A stretch of 10,000 bases of DNA. Source: Nitrospira sp. (lineage in GTDB: Bacteria > Nitrospirota > Nitrospiria > Nitrospirales > Nitrospiraceae). This document shows positions 1-5,702 of this stretch, in pieces; the stretch's first letter is position 1, and the number at the start of each line of letters is the position of its first letter. The stretch is taken from NCBI GenBank assembly GCA_020216985.1, contig JAIWOH010000104.1, positions 1 to 10,000 on the forward strand, read 5' to 3'. The position numbers were made by a program, and so were the translations under genes. The notes beneath the pieces are model-generated. The model was given only the letters and a program-made list of their open reading frames with translations, did no database searches and was not told where the DNA came from.

Positions 1-189
1 AATTTTCAAATGAGCCTCTCATGATTAGACTTGGATCATCACCTGGCAGCTTCCCAGGCTGGAATTTGTCGGCGTGAAGAGCGATTTACCCACAGACACC
101 GGCTTTTCCTAGCCGCAAGAAGTGTGGCCAATGTGCTTGCTCAACATAGGCCTCACGGCCGGAACAACCTTCAACCAAAGGAGGATGTT

Positions 190-327
190 ATGGACAAGGT
201 CTGGTTGTATGTGGGGGGAATTCTCGTTGTTCTTGTGGTAGCGGCGTTGGTCGTCCTCAATTCCGTCAGAAGCGTCGTGCCTCCGGCTGATGACCTCAGA
301 GCCGGAGTCGAGCGCACTGCCAAATAA
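190..327 (+). CDS. Small single-span membrane protein, function unknown
   Basis: This encodes a 45-residue peptide. The start is set by a strong ribosome binding site, AAAGGAGG at 177-184, five bases before the ATG; the frame is open further upstream, but no start there has comparable support. Residues 5-25 are almost entirely hydrophobic (rich in V, L, I, A and G) and form one predicted transmembrane helix. They are preceded by a short N-terminus (MDKV) and followed by a hydrophilic, charged tail of about 20 residues (RSVVPPADDLRAGVERTAK) containing a PP turn. There is no signal peptidase motif, so an integral inner-membrane peptide is more likely than a secreted one. I do not recognise the family. 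It converges on hsp20, with a hairpin between them. The good ribosome binding site and clean membrane segment argue that it is real despite its size. Confidence 0.72.
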   Translation: MDKVWLYVGGILVVLVVAALVVLNSVRSVVPPADDLRAGVERTAK

Positions 328-360
328 GTGCCGATCCCTCACTTTTCTCATCCCTATCGT

Positions 361-394
361 AAAAACAAGAGGGCCCACCGACGGTGGGCCCTCT
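361..394 (-). terminator. Rho-independent terminator of hsp20
   Basis: A perfect 13-base inverted repeat, AGAGGGCCCACCG at 368-380 and its complement at 382-394, is separated by one base, so in RNA it would fold with a 3-5 base loop. Read on the minus strand, the GC-rich stem is followed immediately by TTGTTTTTA, the U-rich tract expected of an intrinsic terminator. It lies about 38 bases beyond the hsp20 stop codon. On the plus strand the hairpin has no downstream T tract, so it should serve the plus-strand membrane peptide gene less well. Confidence 0.85.
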
Positions 395-431
395 CGACAT
401 GACGGAGAAGATGTTGACTGAATCTCTTTTC

Positions 432-881
432 TTATCCCACTTTTACCTCGATCGCTTTGGGCTTCACTTTTTCCACTTTCGGTAGGTGCAAATTCAAGAC
501 ACCATCCTTGTACTCGGCCTTAACTCCCGTTTCATCGACCGATTCAGGCAAAGTAAAGCTCCGTACAAAACTTCCATACGATCGCTCGACTCGGTGATAT
601 TTCCTGCCTTTTTCTTCTTTCTCTTGGCGCCGCTCCCCGTGCATGGTCAGCACACCGTCTTCCACCGTGACCTTGACGTCTTCCTTTTTGACCTCGGGAA
701 GCTCGGCCTTGATCAAGTACTCATCATCGGTTTCGCTGATATCAACGGTCGGTATCCAATCGGCGACCGTCAAATGTTCCTTCGTGCCCGTTGCACGAAT
801 CGACGGACGGGCGAACACCCGGTTCAGCCGTTCTGACATATCTTCCAGCTCACGGAACGGATCCCAGCGGACGAGTGACAT
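432..881 (-). CDS. Hsp20 family small heat shock protein
   Basis: This is an ATP-independent holdase chaperone (149 aa) that binds unfolding proteins in the cytoplasm and passes them to DnaK/ClpB-type machines. The N-terminal arm (residues 1-40) begins MSLVRWDPFRELEDM, typical of bacterial class A Hsp20. The alpha-crystallin domain covers roughly residues 42-136 and ends in the family signature AEYKDGVLNLHLPK (122-135). The C-terminal tail carries an I-X-V motif (IEV, 144-146) used for oligomer assembly. The frame is open for 30 more codons upstream. This start is preferred because AGGAGGT (887-893) sits five bases before it and homologues begin here. A sigma-70-like promoter lies at 944-971 and a terminator follows the gene, so it is probably a single-gene unit downstream of citrate synthase. 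Family identity is very secure. Confidence 0.95.
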   Translation of the reverse strand: MSLVRWDPFRELEDMSERLNRVFARPSIRATGTKEHLTVADWIPTVDISETDDEYLIKAELPEVKKEDVKVTVEDGVLTMHGERRQEKEEKGRKYHRVERSYGSFVRSFTLPESVDETGVKAEYKDGVLNLHLPKVEKVKPKAIEVKVG

Positions 882-943
882 AGTCAACCTCCTCTTTTTT
901 AGAGTGGAATTGGTTTCACTTCCACGGTCCGACCGTCGGGAGG

Positions 944-971
944 AAGATAAATCGACCGCCGCTTGAGTCAA
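944..971 (-). promoter_or_regulatory. Putative sigma-70 promoter of hsp20
   Basis: On the minus strand, TTGACT (966-971, -35) and TATCTT (944-949, -10) are separated by 16 bases. Transcription would start near 937, giving a leader of about 55 bases. The leader begins close to a perfect inverted repeat ACGGTC-C-GACCGT (924-936) and also holds a GTGGAA/TTCCAC pair (904-909, 920-925). No CIRCE element and no clear sigma-32-type promoter is visible. The assignment rests on consensus matching only. Confidence 0.5.
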
Positions 972-1006
972 GTGGAATCTTTTTCATGGAACCCGAGCAT
1001 CAGCGT

Positions 1007-2140
1007 TTATCGTTGATCGATCGGCACATACGGTCGGTTGTGCTCGCCGGAATAAATTTGATCGGGGCGAAACAGCTTGTTTTCACCCAGCTGCTCCAAC
1101 CAATGGGCCAACCAACCCGACACGCGCGCCATGGCAAAAATCGGGGTAAAGAGATCAATCTCAATGCCCATTTTGTCGTAGATGATGCCCGAATAAAAAT
1201 CGACGTTAGGATAGACTCCCTTGGCGCCGAGCCGCTCTCCGGCCGCCCGTTCAACCTCCAACGCAACGTTATAGAAAGGAGTCGGCCCGCTCTCGGCGAA
1301 CAGGCGCTGACAGAGTTCCTGGAGCACCGTCGCGCGAGGATCTTTGACCTTGTACACGCGATGACCGAACCCCATCAATTTTTGCTTGGCGCGCAGCTTT
1401 TCCTCCACGTACGTTCTGGCGCGATCCGGCGAACCGATCTCGATGAGCATCTGAACCACTTCTTCGTTAGCGCCTCCGTGCAAGGGGCCCTTCAAGGCCC
1501 CGATCGACGACGCGACGACCGTGTAGGGATCGGCGAGCGTCGAGGCCGTCACCAAGCCGGCGAACGTGGACGCGTTCATCGTATGTTCGGCGTGCACGAT
1601 CAAACAGTCGTCGAACACCTCGCTCCACAAAGGCGGCGGCACCGTTTCCGTCAACATGTACAGAAAGTTTTCGGCAAACCCGAGGTCGTCGCGCGGAGGA
1701 ATCGGGTCGTCGCCGCGACGAATGCGCGCCCATGCCGCCACGATGGTCGGAAGCTTGGCCACCAACCGCACCGCCGACCAATAATTGTTGTCGACATCCC
1801 TGACATTGCGCCCGGGATAGAACATGCCCAACGCCGCGACCGCCGCCTGCAATGCATCCATGGGATGTCCCTGTTCGGGCAGACACTTGAGCAGATCCAC
1901 GATGCGAAATTTCACGCGCCGATGATGCGTCACGTCGGCCGTCCACCGCTGAAGTTCCGTCCGTGTCGGAAGATGGCCGAACAACAGCAGATACGCGGTC
2001 TCGAGGTAGGAAGACTTCGCACAGAGCTCCTCGACCCTGATTCCACGATACTCAAGCACTCCACGTCGGCCGTCGACATCACTGATTGAAGACGTAGCGG
2101 CGGGAACCCCCGCCAAACCGGGCATGAAATCATGCGGCAT
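1007..2140 (-). CDS. gltA: Citrate synthase (2-methylcitrate synthase possible)
   Basis: This 377-residue enzyme condenses acetyl-CoA with oxaloacetate to citrate, the entry step of the oxidative TCA cycle, in the cytoplasm. All the signatures are visible: HAEHTMNASTFA (183-194), GPLHGGANE with catalytic His221 (218-226), GFGHRVYK with His260 (257-264), and NVDFYSG with catalytic Asp314 (312-318). Substrate-binding arginine candidates are in AMARVSGW (R339) and LFRPDQIY (R358). The length is that of the short, homodimeric type rather than the roughly 430-residue hexameric E. coli form. The start at 2140 is chosen because AGAGGTG lies five bases upstream; the frame is open 45 codons further, but that stretch is not citrate-synthase-like. 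No prp genes are nearby, which favours citrate synthase, but sequence alone does not exclude a PrpC-like methylcitrate synthase. It is divergent from the exported-protein gene and upstream of hsp20. Confidence 0.95.
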   Translation of the reverse strand: MPHDFMPGLAGVPAATSSISDVDGRRGVLEYRGIRVEELCAKSSYLETAYLLLFGHLPTRTELQRWTADVTHHRRVKFRIVDLLKCLPEQGHPMDALQAAVAALGMFYPGRNVRDVDNNYWSAVRLVAKLPTIVAAWARIRRGDDPIPPRDDLGFAENFLYMLTETVPPPLWSEVFDDCLIVHAEHTMNASTFAGLVTASTLADPYTVVASSIGALKGPLHGGANEEVVQMLIEIGSPDRARTYVEEKLRAKQKLMGFGHRVYKVKDPRATVLQELCQRLFAESGPTPFYNVALEVERAAGERLGAKGVYPNVDFYSGIIYDKMGIEIDLFTPIFAMARVSGWLAHWLEQLGENKLFRPDQIYSGEHNRPYVPIDQR

Positions 2141-2235
2141 GATTGCACCTCTTAACGCTGGTTGACGGACAGCCCTATCGCCCAGGCCAAGCCTACCACG
2201 AATCGAGAAGAACGCGGTGGAGGGAATTCTTGCAA

Positions 2236-2694
2236 ATGAATCATGGCAGTTGGCATACTGCGACTCAAGCGACAATGATGAAAAGGATGCGGCAAAAAAG
2301 AGAAATGGCCGCCATTTTCTGCTGGCTGCTGGCGGCGCAGTTCGCGGGACAGGGCGTCTCCCTTGGTTTTGCGCAAGAACAAGAGGCCGTGCTGGCGTTT
2401 GCCGTGATCACGGCCCCCCCGACGGACAAGGCGCGTATCGCGGCAAGGGTCTCGATCGAAAACGCCGTAGAGGACCTTGTGCTTCTTCCGACAGACCAAA
2501 TTCTCTCCAATCCGATCTGGAAAAAATTGGAGATCTGCCACGCTTTGAAATTGGAAGGGCACAGGCTCAAGGAAGGGTTTCACGTCACCTGGGTGCGGGT
2601 CCTTGACAGCGCAATGCTGCCGATGGTGTTGCAAGGAGTCGCGGGAGACTGTCTGTTAAAAAAAGCTCTGGAGATCGCCCCTTTTGTGGATTAA
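2236..2694 (+). CDS. Putative exported protein of unknown function
   Basis: This gene encodes 152 residues if it starts at 2236, where GGAGGG (2219-2224) lies 11 bases upstream. ATGs at 2275 and 2278 would give about 138 residues but lack a ribosome binding site. The N-terminal part looks like a Sec signal: a basic stretch (KRMRQKR, about residues 16-22), a hydrophobic core (about 25-46) and a plausible signal peptidase I site after GFA (about residue 46). The mature part, about 106 residues, is mixed alpha/beta in character and has two cysteines (101 and 139) that could form a disulfide in the periplasm. No lipobox or further membrane span is seen. I do not recognise the family and assign no function. 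Its stop codon overlaps that of the convergent zinc-ribbon gene in a shared TTAA. Confidence 0.7.
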   Translation: MNHGSWHTATQATMMKRMRQKREMAAIFCWLLAAQFAGQGVSLGFAQEQEAVLAFAVITAPPTDKARIAARVSIENAVEDLVLLPTDQILSNPIWKKLEICHALKLEGHRLKEGFHVTWVRVLDSAMLPMVLQGVAGDCLLKKALEIAPFVD

Positions 2695-3059
2695 CGCCTG
2701 CATTCAGGGCAGAAAGCCGGTTCTTGATCGGAATCGGCCTCCTCCCTGGTCAGCGGAAACAGCGTTTCGCAGGAACGACAGGGACGAATTTCAAAATAAG
2801 CCACACCCTGTTCATCGATTTCAGTGGGGAGCAAGAGTTCCATCGGATCATAGCCGACGATTCCCCCGTCGCCGAACTTGACAAGGGCGATTCGATCGTT
2901 GAATCCTTCAAAAACGGCTTCTTGTCCCCGCCGATTGAGCAGGTGTCCGAGCACAAAAACCGGCTGGCCTTTTCGTTTGATGCGGAGGTCTTTGAGCGTA
3001 TGCTGCGACGACGTCGCGCAGGAATATCGACCGGATGAACTGGTTCCGACCCACGGCAT
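2691..3059 (-). CDS. Zinc-ribbon protein of unknown function
   Basis: This is a 122-residue cytoplasmic protein with no signal peptide or membrane span. Residues 30-80 (GQPVFVLGHLL through ELLLPTE) look like a small beta barrel, alternating short hydrophobic strands with glycine turns. The C-terminus carries a four-cysteine zinc ribbon: Cys94-X2-Cys97 and Cys117-X2-Cys120, the last pair in FCPECRR at the very end. Such architecture is common in nucleic-acid-binding or zinc-sensing adaptor proteins, but the role here is unknown and I do not recognise the family. The ATG at 3059 has no clear ribosome binding site, so the first 20 or so residues, which look unstructured (MPWVGTSSSG...), may not be translated. 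The gene is divergent from arsC, sharing a 102-base intergenic region. Confidence 0.75.
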   Translation of the reverse strand: MPWVGTSSSGRYSCATSSQHTLKDLRIKRKGQPVFVLGHLLNRRGQEAVFEGFNDRIALVKFGDGGIVGYDPMELLLPTEIDEQGVAYFEIRPCRSCETLFPLTREEADSDQEPAFCPECRR

Positions 3060-3116
3060 GTGCCAAATCTCGACACAGTCAGTAGATGAATCGATTACGG
3101 GAGCATCTAATCACAG

Positions 3117-3140
3117 CCGTCAAAAATCCGTCAAGACGGA
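3117..3140. repeat. Direct and inverted repeats between divergent genes
   Basis: CCGTCAA occurs at 3117-3123 and again at 3128-3134, exactly 11 bases apart, about one helical turn. The second copy is also the left arm of a perfect inverted repeat, TCCGTC-AA-GACGGA (3127-3140). The cluster lies ten bases before the arsC ribosome binding site and upstream of the divergent zinc-ribbon gene, a position where an operator could act on either gene. The repeats are short and could be chance. Confidence 0.3.
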
Positions 3141-3161
3141 CCACTCACCAAGGAGTCATCC

Positions 3162-3512
3162 ATGGCCAAGATCACCATTTATCACAAACCGACCTGCAGC
3201 ACCTGTCGGGAAACGATCCGGCTTCTCAAAGACAGCGGCGAATCCTTCACGGCGATCAACTATTACGAACAGCCGTTCGATAAAAAACAGCTCAAGGCCC
3301 TTCTCAACAAGGCAGGACTTTCCCCGAAAGATGTGCTGCGAACGAAAGAGGATGTGTACAAGGAACTCGGACTGGCCAAAAAAACTCTCACAGACGATGA
3401 ATTGATCGAGCTGATGGTGAAGCACCCGGATTTGATCCAGCGCCCGCTCGTCGAAAAAGGCGACAAGGCGATTCTCGCCAGGCCTGCTGAATCAATCAAG
3501 AAATTGTTGTAA
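3162..3512 (+). CDS. arsC: ArsC-family reductase (arsenate reductase-like) with CXXC
   Basis: This 116-residue protein has the thioredoxin-like ArsC/Spx/YffB fold. In the classical enzyme, a cysteine attacks arsenate, glutathione/glutaredoxin completes the reduction, and arsenite is then exported. Here the key residues fall at the same numbers as in plasmid R773 ArsC: His8, catalytic Cys12, and the oxyanion-binding arginines Arg60, Arg94 and Arg107 (contexts VLRTKE, IQRPLV, LARPAE). Unlike R773 ArsC, a second cysteine at position 15 makes a CSTC pair, as in Spx-type proteins, so an intramolecular disulfide is possible. The start is fixed by AAGGAG (3150-3155), six bases upstream. No arsB, acr3 or arsR gene is beside it, so the physiological substrate is uncertain. 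It could instead be a general redox protein of the same family. Confidence 0.88.
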   Translation: MAKITIYHKPTCSTCRETIRLLKDSGESFTAINYYEQPFDKKQLKALLNKAGLSPKDVLRTKEDVYKELGLAKKTLTDDELIELMVKHPDLIQRPLVEKGDKAILARPAESIKKLL

Positions 3513-3723
3513 GGGCTGGCTTATTCTTCTCTGTCCAGCGGCGGGGAAAGAGTGCCGGTCGGCTTGTTCCATTTCGAAAATCATGGAGAACACCGTCCTG
3601 GCCATGGCGTGAACTGTTCAGATCGTCAAGGAACCGGTGCACGCGGCTCATCAAGACAACGGGTGCAAGTGCGGCAAACTCAAGGAACCCCCTGCCGCAA
3701 ATTGCATAAACAACACGTTGAAC
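3513..3723. other. Intergenic region between convergent arsC and rnd
   Basis: These 211 bases contain no convincing gene. A perfect 7-base inverted repeat, TGCGGCA (3670-3676) and TGCCGCA (3693-3699), has a 16-base loop but no T tract on either side, so it is not a standard terminator. A plus-strand frame (positions congruent to 3637) would encode a short CKCGK-containing stretch, but it lacks a ribosome binding site and runs on antisense into rnd. Confidence 0.5.
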
Positions 3724-4941
3724 TCATTCGAGCTTACAGCCCCTCTCCGTCGATATCCGGACCCAGGATACTGTTCCAGTGAGAGGATCGGTCTTCACCG
3801 CCAGTTTCCCATCCAACACGTCAAGGAGCAGGTCACCGACCAACGATTTCCTCCACCCCTTGAGCAGAGGAAGATCCATCGAGGCGCAATTCGCCTTTGC
3901 TTCCGCCAATGCCTGCAAGTCGGCCGTCGTCCCCAACATGGCGGGAGCGATGTCTTCCTGCGCGGCGCGGGCCTTGAGCACCGCTTGCAGCAATTCCAAC
4001 AGCCCGGCTGATTCCGGCTCAGACTTTCGTTCTCTGGGGACTTCGGGCCACTCGGAAGCGGGCAGCGCCAACGCCGCGCCGATGACGCCCAACAGCACCT
4101 CGCCGTTTCGGTTGACTTCCGATTCGTGCACGCCGCGGACGCTTCGCAGTTCCTGAACCGTGCTCGGGGGGCGCCGCGCCAATTGAAGCAAGACCTCGTC
4201 CCGCATCACACGGCTCCTCGGACTGTTGCGGCGCTTGGCTTCATCTTCCCTCCACGCCGCCAAGGCCCGGAGCACGGCCGCAGACTTGGGCTTGAGGGTG
4301 TCCCACCCCCGCACCCGCCGATAGCGCGCGTGAGGATCTCGCCGCATGTCTCCGACGGCCGCCTCCAGACGGGAAAATTCTTCGACGGCCCACTCAAGCC
4401 TGCCGAATTTGGAGAGCCGGGCGCGAAGATGATCATAGATCGCCAGCAGATAGGTCACGTCGTCAAGCGCATAGGCCAGTTGATCATGGGACAGAGGACG
4501 GGCGCTCCAATTCGTGAACGTGTGCGCCTTGTCCAACTTGGCGCCGTGAACCCGTTGAACAAGACTGGCATAGGCGACCTGCGCTCCGTATCCCACCATC
4601 GCGGCGGCGATCTGCGTGTCGAAAAACGGCTTCGGAATGCGCCCGGCGTGGACCGCGAAGAGATCCAAATCCTGTCGGCCCGCGTGCACGACTTTTTCAA
4701 TGTCCGGATCGCAGAGGATTTCCCAGAAGAGATCCAGCGCGTTGCCGGTTTGAACGGCTGGAAAGTCGATCACCGCCGCGACGTCGTCCGTAGCGACCTG
4801 AATCAGCTCGAGTTTGGGCACAAAACTGTCTTCGCCGACGAATTCGGTATCCAGGGCGAGCCGAGGGCTGTCCTGCAATCGCTCGCAGAACTCACGCAAC
4901 GCTTTGGCACTCGAAATGTAATAAGGAGGGTGTATCGCCAT
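3724..4941 (-). CDS. rnd: Ribonuclease D
   Basis: This 405-residue 3'-to-5' exoribonuclease trims the 3' ends of tRNA precursors and other small RNAs in the cytoplasm. It belongs to the DEDDy exonuclease group. The catalytic residues are visible as Asp31 and Glu33 (LALDTEFV), Asp91 (VHAGRQDLDLF) and Tyr157/Asp161 (YALDDVTYLL), which should bind two metal ions. An HRDC helical domain follows at about 215-295, and a second HRDC-like C-terminal region at about 310-380 ends in KGWRKSLVGD and VLDGKLAV, both typical of full-length RNase D. The length is close to that of E. coli Rnd. The ATG at 4941 lacks a good ribosome binding site. The J-domain gene stops only 12 bases before it, so translation is probably coupled and the two genes are likely one operon. 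Confidence 0.95.
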   Translation of the reverse strand: MAIHPPYYISSAKALREFCERLQDSPRLALDTEFVGEDSFVPKLELIQVATDDVAAVIDFPAVQTGNALDLFWEILCDPDIEKVVHAGRQDLDLFAVHAGRIPKPFFDTQIAAAMVGYGAQVAYASLVQRVHGAKLDKAHTFTNWSARPLSHDQLAYALDDVTYLLAIYDHLRARLSKFGRLEWAVEEFSRLEAAVGDMRRDPHARYRRVRGWDTLKPKSAAVLRALAAWREDEAKRRNSPRSRVMRDEVLLQLARRPPSTVQELRSVRGVHESEVNRNGEVLLGVIGAALALPASEWPEVPRERKSEPESAGLLELLQAVLKARAAQEDIAPAMLGTTADLQALAEAKANCASMDLPLLKGWRKSLVGDLLLDVLDGKLAVKTDPLTGTVSWVRISTERGCKLE

Positions 4942-4953
4942 GAGCCCGTGACG

Positions 4954-5589
4954 TCATTCGGACGGATTATAGGGACGATCGGGCGGACGCAGAGGATCGA
5001 CGTTGCTCAAGCTCAAATACTCTTTCAAAAATTGATACGCTTCCAGTATGCGGCGCAGTTCGGGCTCGGAGCTGCGATCACCGTTGTTGGCGTCGGGATG
5101 CAACTGCTTCGCCTTTGTTCGAAACGCGGCCGTCACGTCGGCGAGAGAACTGCCGAACTCCAACCCCATGACGGCATAGGCGTCCATGGCCGTATGAATA
5201 CCGCCCCCGGGATGGTCCGAAACCGCTCCGTTGTGTCCGCTCGAAGCTTTCAAAATATCAGCTAGGTTGAGCTTTTTCCGCCGTCGCCTGGGCCGCTCCC
5301 TGATCTCACTGTCGAACTCGTCCCATCGGTCTTCAACAAATTCCAGCCGTGACTCCAGACGCATCGCTCCGGACAGATCCCGGATTGCGTCCAGTTCTTC
5401 TTCAATTTCGACGAGGGATCGCATGATCTCCTCCAGCCCCTGCTCGACCCGAAAAAACCCATCGACCCGCTCTTCCATCATGACGTCGACGGCAACGTCC
5501 AAACTTTCTTCCGTCTTGGAGCGCAGCGACCCGATACGTTGCTGCATCCCTTGACGAAATTTCAGGTACTTGCTCATTGAAAATGGCAT
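4954..5589 (-). CDS. J-domain (DnaJ-like) protein with N-terminal coiled coil
   Basis: This 211-residue protein should act as an Hsp40-type co-chaperone that recruits and stimulates a DnaK partner. The J domain is at the C-terminal end (about 136-195): DAYAVMGLE, a helix rich in basic residues, the invariant HPD (164-166) and EAYQFLKEYL. It has no glycine/phenylalanine region, zinc-finger or DnaJ substrate-binding domain, so it is a class III J protein whose target is set by the rest of the chain. That rest is an acidic, heptad-like region at about 30-98, probably coiled coil, followed by a basic patch RPRRRRKK (99-106). Starts at 5589 and 5577 are both possible; neither has a clear ribosome binding site. 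It is followed after 12 bases by rnd and preceded by an extended -10 promoter. Confidence 0.85.
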   Translation of the reverse strand: MPFSMSKYLKFRQGMQQRIGSLRSKTEESLDVAVDVMMEERVDGFFRVEQGLEEIMRSLVEIEEELDAIRDLSGAMRLESRLEFVEDRWDEFDSEIRERPRRRRKKLNLADILKASSGHNGAVSDHPGGGIHTAMDAYAVMGLEFGSSLADVTAAFRTKAKQLHPDANNGDRSSEPELRRILEAYQFLKEYLSLSNVDPLRPPDRPYNPSE

Positions 5590-5614
5590 TGCTCAGCTCA
5601 TCTGAAGGAGATGC

Positions 5615-5623
5615 ATTGTAGCA
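5615..5623 (-). promoter_or_regulatory. Putative extended -10 promoter of the dnaJ-like/rnd pair
   Basis: On the minus strand the sequence TGCTACAAT matches the extended -10 form TGnTATAAT at all but one position. A -35 element is poor (TTCAGG about 18 bases upstream), as is common for extended -10 promoters. Transcription would start near 5608, giving a leader of roughly 19 bases before the J-domain ATG. This suggests that the pair can be transcribed independently of the malic enzyme gene upstream. Confidence 0.45.
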
Positions 5624-5702
5624 CAGCGGGAAGGAGGTCCTGAAGGATCGGGTCGGGCTTTATCCATGGGACCCGGAGCGACTCTCAGACCGGCGCAGAA
5701 GC

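Noticed and set aside
10..58. Short inverted repeats ATGAG-CCT-CTCAT (10-22) and CCTGG...CCAGG (42-58) as regulatory or terminator structures
   Set aside because: Five-base stems are expected by chance; there is no T tract and no upstream gene visible in the window.
986..2089. Long plus-strand open frame (367 codons) antisense to citrate synthase
   Set aside because: It mirrors a gene with complete catalytic motifs on the other strand. Its product is rich in R and H and has no recognisable domain, as expected of an antisense shadow in GC-rich DNA.
3552..3782. Possible 76-codon plus-strand gene after arsC
   Set aside because: It has a GTG start with only a purine run directly adjacent, an R/Q/H-rich product, and an overlap with the 3' end of rnd on the other strand.
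4126..5265. Plus-strand open frame (379 codons) across rnd and the J-domain gene
   Set aside because: It is antisense to two well-supported genes and has low-complexity R/G/H-rich composition with no motif.
5649..5675. CGGGTC/GACCCG inverted repeat downstream of the malic enzyme as a terminator
   Set aside because: The stem is only six bases with a 15-base loop, and no U tract follows on the minus strand.
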